From: Bacillota bacterium
GTDB taxonomy: Bacteria; Bacillota; Clostridia; Oscillospirales; Ruminococcaceae
Direction: 5' to 3'
DNA length: 5,524 nucleotides
Assembly (NCBI GenBank): GCA_029550985.1
Contig: JAKPGH010000214.1
Span: forward strand, 1-5,524
In this document: positions 1 through 5,185 of the stretch, piece after piece
Layout: each line of letters opens with the position of its first letter
Position numbering within the stretch: position 1 is the stretch's first letter
The notes under the pieces: generated by a model
Database searches by the model: none
What the model was told of the DNA's origin: nothing
The model's input: the letters and a program-made list of their open reading frames with translations, nothing else
Made by a program: the position numbers and the translations under genes

Positions 1-38
1 TTTTATGCAATGCCATCCCCCCGTTCTTGCTAAGAAAT

Positions 39-66
39 AGTATATCCAAATCATTTAATTTGTCAA
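39..66 (-). promoter_or_regulatory. SigmaA-type promoter for a leftward gene beyond the left edge
   Basis: On the minus strand a perfect -35 TTGACA (61-66) is followed after 16 bp by a -10 TATACT (39-44, five of six consensus bases). Transcription would start near position 32 and run off the left edge; a G-run at 17-22 could form part of a ribosome binding site for a start codon just outside or at the edge. The surrounding 1-105 is AT-rich with no other gene visible, and the terminator at 105-147 insulates it from the EAL-HDOD gene behind it, so this is probably the start of an independent transcript. Confidence 0.7.
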
Positions 67-104
67 CTGAATTATATAATTTGTTTATCAAATTATGCTT
101 TGAA

Positions 105-147
105 AGCAAAAATTTAGCGCTGCCCATCTGATAAGATGTGCAGCGCT
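105..147 (-). terminator. Rho-independent terminator of the EAL-HDOD gene
   Basis: A 14-bp inverted repeat with a single mismatch (arms 116-129 and 134-147, outer part AGCGCTGC/GCAGCGCT, GATA-type tetraloop) is followed in the leftward direction by AAATTTTTGC (106-115). The T-rich tail exists only on the leftward side, so it serves the minus-strand EAL-HDOD gene. It lies about 112 nt downstream of that gene's stop codon, an unusually long 3' untranslated stretch. Confidence 0.8.
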
Positions 148-259
148 ACGCTTATTTACACCATGCAGAGCTTGTATTGGAAGTATGTTGCCAGCCCAAA
201 GCAAATCCGGATACGCATCGGGAGCGGCGTGCCCTTTTTCATGCGCGGGGACAAGCATT

Positions 260-1528
260 TTACCGATAGGCGTATTTCTTCTTTGGTTTGGACGCTTCGC
301 CCCCGTGGTTGGCTTCCAAATATCGTTGGGCCGCTTGAACGGCTTCCAGGTAAAATCGGTGGGCCAGCGCTTCCTTCAATCCCAACACGGAACTCAGGCG
401 GGAGACGTTTTTCCAGTTTCCGTGTTCAAAGGCAATAATAAGGTCCAGGATGTGGCGCCCGTCATTGCCGGCTTCCAGCAAAGCCTTTCGGGTCACTTTG
501 GGAATCTGCATCTGCTCCAGACAATGGACCATATCACAGCCGGTCAGGGTGTCCAGCAAAGACAGCAACCCTATCAGCGCATAGCCGTCGGCATTAAGGG
601 GGCCTTTCAGCGCAACGCCTACGTTCTCGCAGAAATGGGCCCGGACCATGCTCAAAATAATCAGTTCCGAGGGCTTGTTGTCGCACAATCCGACGAGGGA
701 CGAATAAATCAGCCACCGCTGCAGTTCGTTGAGTCCCAACAGGGCCAACGCCTGCCCAATGCTTTTCACTTCATGCAGCACACCATAGTAGGGGGAATTG
801 ACCAGCCGAAGGGTCTTGGCGGTAAGGGCCACGTCGTTTTTGATGATGTTGGCCAGAACCTGAAACTCCACCTCTGGTTTGGAAATTTCCCGCAACAGCC
901 GCATCTGGCTGATTTTGAGAGGATGGATGGCTTTTTCGGTCACTATGTTGGGTCTGGCGAAAAAATAGCCCTGAAACAGGGTGCAGCCCATAGCTTTGGA
1001 GGTCTCAAAATCCTGTTGAGTCTCCACCTTTTCGGCCAGAATCCGGCATTGCTGGAGGTTGACCGCATTGGCCACCCGCTCCAGGTTTTGAAAGGATTTG
1101 GCGGAACCGTCCACCTCCACCTTGACAATATCGCACAGGGAAAGGAGGTATTGGTCGTTGGGGCGGTAGGTATAGTCGTCCAGGGCAATGCGGTAGCCTT
1201 TTTCTTTGAGCTTGTAAAGGGAGGCCAGCACCTTCGGGTTGATGCGCACCGTCTCCAGCACTTCCACCACCAGGTGTTGATTGGGGTAATGGGTCGGGTA
1301 GCCTGCCAGCAAAAGCTGTTCGGTAAAATTGACAAAGGCATGGGTGCCCCCCGTCACCTTTTCAATGCCGCTCCATTCCAGCGCGCTTAAAATGCTGGTG
1401 GTGGCGCTGTTTCCGTCCATCGGCTGGGCGAAGGCGTCGGCCTGCGGGTTGGGACGAAACAGCAGTTCATAGCCAAACAAGTTCAGTTTTTCATCTAGAA
1501 CCGGCTGCCGAGCAAAATAGACGTTCAT
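260..1528 (-). CDS. EAL-HDOD domain signalling protein (YuxH/CdgJ-like)
   Basis: A 422-residue cytoplasmic protein combining an N-terminal EAL domain (about 1-195) with a C-terminal HDOD domain (about 205-400) and a lysine-rich tail (KPKKK). The family opening VYFARQPVLD and YELLFR is present, so the EAL motif reads ELL (21-23). Residues that would bind c-di-GMP/metal are largely kept: E21, N67, E89, D117-D118, K136, E166 and Q186 in FQGYFFARP, but the loop after D118 (YTYRPND) does not match the DDFGTG of active phosphodiesterases. HDOD is supported by the LVNSPYYG motif. Such proteins are usually non-catalytic or weak and act as c-di-GMP-linked or protein-binding regulators, often in motility or surface behaviour; the target here is unknown. 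The ATG at 1528 is chosen because GTGGAG (1538-1543) lies 9 nt upstream; an upstream TTG at 1585 would add 19 residues not belonging to the family. Single gene with its own promoter and terminator. Confidence 0.9.
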   Translation of the reverse strand: MNVYFARQPVLDEKLNLFGYELLFRPNPQADAFAQPMDGNSATTSILSALEWSGIEKVTGGTHAFVNFTEQLLLAGYPTHYPNQHLVVEVLETVRINPKVLASLYKLKEKGYRIALDDYTYRPNDQYLLSLCDIVKVEVDGSAKSFQNLERVANAVNLQQCRILAEKVETQQDFETSKAMGCTLFQGYFFARPNIVTEKAIHPLKISQMRLLREISKPEVEFQVLANIIKNDVALTAKTLRLVNSPYYGVLHEVKSIGQALALLGLNELQRWLIYSSLVGLCDNKPSELIILSMVRAHFCENVGVALKGPLNADGYALIGLLSLLDTLTGCDMVHCLEQMQIPKVTRKALLEAGNDGRHILDLIIAFEHGNWKNVSRLSSVLGLKEALAHRFYLEAVQAAQRYLEANHGGEASKPKKKYAYR

Positions 1529-1537
1529 AAATAACGG

Positions 1538-1543
1538 CTCCAC
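1538..1543 (-). promoter_or_regulatory. Ribosome binding site fixing the EAL-HDOD start
   Basis: GTGGAG on the minus strand, 9 nt before ATG 1528. No comparable site precedes the alternative TTG at 1585, which supports the shorter protein. Confidence 0.6.
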
Positions 1544-1629
1544 TATTTTTACAGGATTTCCGGCGACGTTCCGTTCTCTGCCCAACTACCATGGCAATCG
1601 ATTGGATGCTGGATAATTTTTCTATTATA

Positions 1630-1659
1630 ACTATAAAGCAGCCGGGAGGATTTTGTCAA
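1630..1659 (-). promoter_or_regulatory. Promoter of the EAL-HDOD gene
   Basis: Minus-strand TTGACA (1654-1659) and TATAGT (1630-1635) with an 18-bp spacer. A TATAAT directly after it (1624-1629) would have a 24-bp spacer, too long for this -35, though it could work alone. The predicted transcript starts near 1623, giving about 95 nt of leader before ATG 1528; I see no recognisable riboswitch in that leader. Confidence 0.65.
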
Positions 1660-1690
1660 ATAAAAACGGCGTAAATCGCGAATTGTGCTG

Positions 1691-1724
1691 AAACAGAAAG
1701 AGCCGCCTGGGAATCAGGCAGCTC
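1691..1724 (-). terminator. Rho-independent terminator of dfx
   Basis: Leftward transcription gives a 10-bp stem GAGCTGCCTG/CAGGCGGCTC (arms 1715-1724 and 1700-1709, one G-U pair) with a 5-nt loop, followed by TTTCTGTTT (1691-1699). It begins 15 nt after the dfx stop codon and ends before the EAL-HDOD promoter, so the two minus-strand genes appear to be separate transcripts. Confidence 0.8.
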
Positions 1725-1739
1725 GTAAGGAAAACGGCT

Positions 1740-2111
1740 TTATGCTTCGGCCTTCCACAAACCGTGGAGGTTGCAGTATTCGTAGATGGTGGCAGACTCG
1801 TCGGGATTGATGGTAAAGGTTGCCTTGGGCTCGTCGTTGGAATTCAAAGCGACGTACTGGACCCGCTCTCCCTGCTGGACCAGGATGCACTGGATGTAGT
1901 GCTCAGGAGTCATGGGGTGAATGACCTCGCCAATCTGAACCGAAAGGGTGTCTCCCTCACGCTTGAAAGCAGGCACATGCTTTTCCAACGCAGCGTCGGT
2001 AACGCCCGCCTTCAGCTCGGTCATTTCCTGTCCGCAGCAGCTCAAGGTACCGCCGCCGTCCACCACTTTTACCACAATGTTTCCGCACAGCTTACAACGG
2101 TAAAACTTCAT
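1740..2111 (-). CDS. dfx: Desulfoferrodoxin, two-iron superoxide reductase
   Basis: A 123-residue cytoplasmic enzyme (EC 1.15.1.2) reducing superoxide to hydrogen peroxide, usually with electrons from rubredoxin; no rubredoxin gene is visible here. The N-terminal desulforedoxin domain carries the rubredoxin-like Fe(Cys)4 site: C6, C9 and the adjacent pair C25-C26. The C-terminal neelaredoxin domain has every ligand of the catalytic Fe(His)4Cys site: H45 in EKHVP, H65, H71, C113 and H116 in CNLHGLW. The active-site E43-K44 pair, which guides superoxide and protonates the intermediate, is intact. Length is typical for the two-iron class. ATG at 2111 has AAGGAG (2121-2126) 9 nt upstream; the open frame continues 27 codons further up but that part has no family resemblance. 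Divergent from the thioredoxin-ferritin operon, with which it shares a control region, implying co-regulated oxygen defence. Confidence 0.97.
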   Translation of the reverse strand: MKFYRCKLCGNIVVKVVDGGGTLSCCGQEMTELKAGVTDAALEKHVPAFKREGDTLSVQIGEVIHPMTPEHYIQCILVQQGERVQYVALNSNDEPKATFTINPDESATIYEYCNLHGLWKAEA

Positions 2112-2243
2112 GACTATTCTCTCCTTTTTATGGCAAATTCTAGGGTTATTGTTTGCTCCTGAATAGGAATCCGCAGGACGCCGTACGTACATTAGTATGA
2201 ACCGAAAACGGCACCGTCACTCGCCCAAGATGAATCTGATGAA

Positions 2244-2271
2244 AGTATAGCACGGTTTTCCAGCCTGTACA
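2244..2271 (-). promoter_or_regulatory. Predicted dfx promoter (extended -10, weak -35)
   Basis: On the minus strand TATACT (2244-2249) is preceded by TG one base upstream (TGCTATACT), an extended -10. The best -35 is TGTACA (2266-2271), four of six consensus bases, 16-bp spacer. The start point is predicted near 2237, giving a leader of about 125 nt to ATG 2111. A weak -35 directly abutting the palindrome 2272-2284 is what an activator-dependent promoter would look like; this is inference. Confidence 0.55.
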
Positions 2272-2284
2272 GTGACCTAGTCAC
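2272..2284. promoter_or_regulatory. Palindromic operator, site 1 (GTGAC-CTA-GTCAC)
   Basis: A perfect 13-bp palindrome centred on 2278, with core GTGA-N5-TCAC. It directly abuts the weak dfx -35 and is centred near -41 of the predicted dfx start. It shares its core and spacing with site 2. The GTGA/TCAC half-site is the type recognised by CRP/FNR-superfamily regulators and resembles Rex half-sites, but both classical sites have a 6-bp gap. The binding protein is unknown. Confidence 0.55.
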
Positions 2285-2291
2285 GAAATGT

Positions 2292-2334
2292 TTGTGATAT
2301 AATCACAGAATTTATAAAATCAGGCGGTTATAAT
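2292..2334 (+). promoter_or_regulatory. Predicted promoter region of the trx-ferritin operon
   Basis: Two readings are possible. First, TTGTGA (2292-2297, four of six) and TAAAAT (2315-2320, five of six) with a 17-bp spacer, starting near 2327. Second, a perfect -10 TATAAT (2329-2334) with no recognisable -35, starting near 2341 and dependent on an activator at site 2. The second mirrors the dfx promoter exactly in its distance from the palindromes. The sequence alone does not decide. Confidence 0.5.
2293..2307. promoter_or_regulatory. Palindromic operator, site 2 (TGTGAT-ATA-ATCACA)
   Basis: A perfect 15-bp palindrome centred on 2300, again GTGA-N5-TCAC, 22 bp from site 1 (about two helical turns, so on roughly the same DNA face). 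It is centred near -41 of a trx start predicted from TATAAT 2329-2334, and near -63 of the dfx start. If trx instead uses TTGTGA (2292-2297) as its -35, the site would cover that -35 and act as a repressor operator. Confidence 0.55.
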
Positions 2335-2370
2335 AACATTAGAAATTACAAAAAGAAGCAGAATTCCAAG

Positions 2371-2378
2371 AAAGGTGG
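2371..2378 (+). promoter_or_regulatory. Ribosome binding site fixing the thioredoxin start
   Basis: AAAGGTGG matches AAAGGAGG with one mismatch and lies 8 nt before GTG 2387. The upstream in-frame GTG at 2375 falls inside this element and so cannot be the start; the GTG at 2393 would be 14 nt away. Confidence 0.65.
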
Positions 2379-2386
2379 ACTACATA

Positions 2387-2695
2387 GTGATTGTGCAAGT
2401 GACCAACGACAATTTTGAAAGCGAAGTGCTGCAATCCACCGCGCCTGTTTTAATCGATTTTTACGCCAACTGGTGTATGCCCTGCAAGATGCTTTCCCCC
2501 ATCATCGACGAGATTGCCGACGAAGTGGAGCATGCCAAAATTTGCAAGGTCAACATCGACGAAGAACCGGAACTGGCCCAAAAATTCCACGTGATGAGCA
2601 TTCCCACCCTGGTGGTGATGAAGCAGGGCCAGGTGGTGCAAACCACCATGGGATTAAGACCCAAAAAGGAAATTTTGCAAATGCTGGCTGTGTAA
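2387..2695 (+). CDS. trxA: Thioredoxin with a WCMPC active site
   Basis: A 102-residue cytoplasmic thiol-disulfide oxidoreductase, standard length for single-domain thioredoxins. Numbered from GTG 2387, the buried aspartate is D24, the redox motif is W29-C30-M31-P32-C33, the cis-proline is P73 in SIPTLVV, and G89 near the C-terminus is kept. Together these support an active thioredoxin that reduces disulfides in target proteins and peroxidases with electrons from a thioredoxin reductase (not in the window). The motif has Met where the classical protein has Gly (WCGPC), a change at a position known to tune redox potential. An extra cysteine, C53, is present. The start codon is GTG, selected by the AAAGGTGG element. 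It is the first gene of an operon with the ferritin 24 bp downstream, and diverges from dfx, which suggests a role in oxidative stress rather than general housekeeping. Confidence 0.94.
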   Translation: MIVQVTNDNFESEVLQSTAPVLIDFYANWCMPCKMLSPIIDEIADEVEHAKICKVNIDEEPELAQKFHVMSIPTLVVMKQGQVVQTTMGLRPKKEILQMLAV

Positions 2696-2719
2696 TTCTA
2701 TGAAAAGGAGAGAATGAAA

Positions 2720-3232
2720 ATGACAGAGAACATTTACAACCTGCTCAACGAACAGATTCAGAAAGAGCTTTATTCCGCCTACCTCTATCTCGATATGGCC
2801 AACTATTACAACGACCAAAACCTGGCAGGATTTGAAAACTGGTTCTACGTCCAGGCGCAGGAAGAGCGGGACCACGCCATGCTCATCCGCACCTACCTGC
2901 AAAACAACGACCAAAAAGTCGTCCTGCTCCCCATCGAAGCGCCCAACGAAACCTACGGCGATTACGGCGCGCCGCTGCTCAGGACCCTCAGCCACGAGAA
3001 AGAAGTCACGGCTTCCATCTACAACATCTTTGACGCCGCACAGCAGGAAAAAGATTTCCGCACCGTCGAATTCCTCAACTGGTTCATCAAGGAGCAGGGC
3101 GAGGAAGAAAAGAACGCCACTGACTTAATTCAAAAATACAAGCTCTTCGGCTCCGACCCCAGAGGGCTCTACCTGCTGGACCAGGAACTGAAGGCAAGAA
3201 CCTACGCCCCGCCCACTCTGGTGTTGGAATAA
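2720..3232 (+). CDS. ftnA: Non-haem bacterial ferritin (FtnA-like)
   Basis: A 170-residue four-helix-bundle protein expected to assemble into a 24-subunit cytoplasmic iron-storage shell that oxidises Fe(II) at a di-iron ferroxidase centre. Numbered from ATG 2720, the ligands align with E. coli FtnA at an offset of one: E16, E49, H52, E93, Q126 and E129/E130, with the conserved Y23 and W121 beside the site. The helix A motif NEQIQKELYSAYLYLDMA is typical. No haem-binding bacterioferritin pattern or rubredoxin-like CxxC domain is present, so it is neither a bacterioferritin nor a rubrerythrin. AAAAGGAG (2703-2710) lies 9 nt before ATG 2720 but only 3 nt before the in-frame ATG 2714, so 2720 is preferred; 2714 would add Met-Lys. 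It is co-transcribed with trx, linking iron sequestration to superoxide and thiol defence, and ends at a strong shared terminator. Confidence 0.95.
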   Translation: MTENIYNLLNEQIQKELYSAYLYLDMANYYNDQNLAGFENWFYVQAQEERDHAMLIRTYLQNNDQKVVLLPIEAPNETYGDYGAPLLRTLSHEKEVTASIYNIFDAAQQEKDFRTVEFLNWFIKEQGEEEKNATDLIQKYKLFGSDPRGLYLLDQELKARTYAPPTLVLE

Positions 3233-3241
3233 CGAAAATAC

Positions 3242-3291
3242 AAAAAGCTCCGAGCCTTGTCCCAACCGACAGGCTCGGAGCTTTGCTTTTT
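3242..3291. terminator. Bidirectional rho-independent terminator between ferritin and ABC genes
   Basis: Perfect 14-bp arms AAAGCTCCGAGCCT (3244-3257) and AGGCTCGGAGCTTT (3271-3284) enclose a 13-nt loop. Rightward, the stem is followed by GCTTTTT (3285-3291); leftward, by a T-run made by AAAAA (3242-3246). It therefore serves both the ferritin mRNA and the convergent ABC mRNA. The TAA stop of the ABC gene (3290-3292) lies inside the rightward T-run, so on the leftward mRNA the hairpin starts only 5 nt after the stop codon. Confidence 0.9.
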
Positions 3292-5185
3292 ACTCCAGTT
3301 CAAAGGCGCCGGTATAGAGCTGATAATACTGACCCTTTTTGGCCAGCAGTTCTTCATGGTTGCCCCGCTCGATGATGCGGCCGTGGTCCAGCACGATGAT
3401 GACGTCGGAGTTCTTCACGGTGGAAAGGCGGTGGGCAATGACAAACACCGTCCTGCCTTTCATCAGGGCGTCCATGCCCCGCTGGACAATGGCTTCCGTT
3501 CTGGTGTCGATGGAGGAGGTGGCTTCGTCCAGAATCATCACCGGCGGGTCGGCCACCGCCGCTCTGGCAATGGAAATGAGCTGCCGCTGCCCCTGGGAAA
3601 GGTTCGCGCCGTTTTCGGTAATCATGGTATGATAGCCTTCGGGCAAACGGGTGATGAAATCGTCGGCGCCCACCAGTTTGGCGGCCGCAATGCACTCCTC
3701 GTCGGTGGCGTCCAGTTTGCCGTACCGGATATTGTCCATGACGGTGCCGGTAAAGAGGTTGGTGTCCTGCAACACCATGCCGATGGCGCGGCGAAGGTCC
3801 GGCTTTTTGATTTTGTTGATGTTGATGCCGTCGTAGCGAATCTTTCCGTCGGCAATATCGTAAAAACGGTTCAGCAAATTGGTGATGGTGGTCTTTCCGG
3901 CGCCGGTTGCGCCGACAAAGGCCACTTTCTGCCCCGGCTTGGCGTACAGGCTGATGTCGTGCAGAATGGTTTTCCCCGGCTCGTATGCAAAATCCACATT
4001 GAACAATCTCACGTCGCCGGTCAACTTCGTGTAGGTGACGGAACCGTCGCCGTGGGGGTGCTTCCAGGCCCAAAGGCCCGTTCTTTCCTTACACTCCACC
4101 AGCCGGCCGTTTTCTTCCCGGACGTTGACCAGGGTGACGTAGCCGCTGTCCTGTTCCGGCTCCTCGTCCAAGAAATCAAAGATGCGCTGAGCTCCGGCAA
4201 TTCCCATGACCACCGCGTTGATTTGGTGAGAGACCTGATTGATATTTCCCGCAAACTGTTTGGTCATGTTGAGGAAGGGCACCACAATGCTGATTCCCAT
4301 GGGCAGCCCGGAAAGGCTGAAGTTGGGGACACGGGTCACCAGCAGAGCGCCGCCGGCAATGGCCACAATGACATACAGCACGTTGCCGATGTTGTTCAAA
4401 ATAGGGCCCAAGATATTGGCGTATTGGTTGGCGGCCCTTGCATCCCGGAAGAGGGATTCGTTGATGACATCGAAATCCGCTTTGCTCTCCTCTTCGTGGC
4501 AGAAAACCTTGATGACCTTTTGGCCGTTCATCATTTCTTCCACAAAGCCTTCCAGATGGCCAAGGGCCTTCTGCTGCTTGATAAAGAACTTGGCCGAACC
4601 GCCCCCCACCTTTTTGATAATCGTCAGCATCAAGGTGACGCCGATGACCACCACAATGGTGAGCCAGACGCAGTAGTACATCATGATGCAGAACACCGAC
4701 AGCACGGTGATGCTGGACACCAGCAGCTGCGGAAAGCTCTGGGAAATCATCTGCCGCAAGGTGTCGATGTCGTTGGTGTAGTAGCTCATGATGTCGCCGT
4801 GATTGTTGGTGTCCACATACTTGATGGGCAAAGTCTGCATCCGGTTGAACATTTTCACCCGAAACTTTTTCAGGCTGCCCTGGGTAATCACCACCATCAT
4901 CTGGTTATAGGTGACGCTGCTGGCAATGGACAAGACGTAAAATACGGCTAAAATCGCCACCAGGCGCAGGATGTTTCCGCCGACCGCGCTCCAGTCGCCG
5001 GCCTTCCAGTTCTGTTCCACCAAGGCGATGACGTTCTGCATAAAGATGGCCGGAATGGAGCTGACGACGGAGTTGAAGACAATGCACAAAATGGCAATGG
5101 GAAAGATCACCGGGTAAAACTCAAGAATGGATTTGAACAGGCGGCGGATGACCGATTTTTTATTTTGAGGAGGATTGCGCTTCAT
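3290..5185 (-). CDS. ABC exporter half-transporter, catalytic-site subunit (multidrug/lipid type)
   Basis: A 631-residue membrane protein: a type IV (ABCB-like) transmembrane domain in about 1-330, then a nucleotide-binding domain (about 390-631). Hydrophobic segments are seen near 25-50, 70-92, 152-190 (two spans) and 258-315. ATPase motifs are A-loop Y401, Walker A GATGAGKTT (425-433), Q-loop Q473, signature LSQGQ (529-533), Walker B MILDE with catalytic E554, D-loop SSID (557-560) and H-loop H585. The signature deviates from LSGGQ. Between the two domains is an extended linker (about 345-388) containing ERTGLWAWKHPHGDG, longer than in minimal exporters; I recall it as a feature of a subfamily common in gut Firmicutes. 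It starts at ATG 5185, which overlaps the partner's TGA as ATGA, with GGGTGAT 5 nt upstream. Substrate is unknown; family members export drugs, lipids or peptides. Confidence 0.93.
   Translation of the reverse strand: MKRNPPQNKKSVIRRLFKSILEFYPVIFPIAILCIVFNSVVSSIPAIFMQNVIALVEQNWKAGDWSAVGGNILRLVAILAVFYVLSIASSVTYNQMMVVITQGSLKKFRVKMFNRMQTLPIKYVDTNNHGDIMSYYTNDIDTLRQMISQSFPQLLVSSITVLSVFCIMMYYCVWLTIVVVIGVTLMLTIIKKVGGGSAKFFIKQQKALGHLEGFVEEMMNGQKVIKVFCHEEESKADFDVINESLFRDARAANQYANILGPILNNIGNVLYVIVAIAGGALLVTRVPNFSLSGLPMGISIVVPFLNMTKQFAGNINQVSHQINAVVMGIAGAQRIFDFLDEEPEQDSGYVTLVNVREENGRLVECKERTGLWAWKHPHGDGSVTYTKLTGDVRLFNVDFAYEPGKTILHDISLYAKPGQKVAFVGATGAGKTTITNLLNRFYDIADGKIRYDGININKIKKPDLRRAIGMVLQDTNLFTGTVMDNIRYGKLDATDEECIAAAKLVGADDFITRLPEGYHTMITENGANLSQGQRQLISIARAAVADPPVMILDEATSSIDTRTEAIVQRGMDALMKGRTVFVIAHRLSTVKNSDVIIVLDHGRIIERGNHEELLAKKGQYYQLYTGAFELE

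Noticed and set aside
185..1390. A 401-codon open frame on the plus strand opposite the EAL-HDOD gene
   Set aside because: No family resemblance, no ribosome binding site, and it mirrors a well-supported gene on the other strand.
1529..1623. A c-di-GMP or other riboswitch in the leader of the EAL-HDOD gene
   Set aside because: The leader is under 100 nt and I could not find the conserved core or a convincing set of paired helices of any riboswitch class.
2112..2192. A 27-codon N-terminal extension of desulfoferrodoxin
   Set aside because: The extension has no similarity to the family, while ATG 2111 has a good ribosome binding site and starts exactly at the usual N-terminus. The extra codons fall in the leader.
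2112..2237. A structured regulatory RNA in the approximately 125-nt dfx leader
   Set aside because: Only small chance inverted repeats (for example GTACGTAC, CCG-TTTT-CGG) were seen, with no long stem and no known class.
2292..2308. A Rex operator (TTGTGA-N6-TCACAA type)
   Set aside because: The half-sites match partly, but the gap is 5 rather than 6 bases and the last base is G, not A. Kept only as an unassigned palindrome.
2328..2342. A PerR box (TTATAAT-N-ATTATAA)
   Set aside because: Only the left half TTATAAT matches; the right half ACATTAG does not. The match is more simply a -10 element.
3257..4951. A 564-codon open frame on the plus strand opposite the ABC exporter gene
   Set aside because: Its translation is rich in His, Val, Gly, Asp and Gln without any domain, the pattern expected from the antisense of a GC-rich coding sequence. 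The minus-strand frame has complete ABC motifs, and this frame would have to start inside the terminator hairpin.
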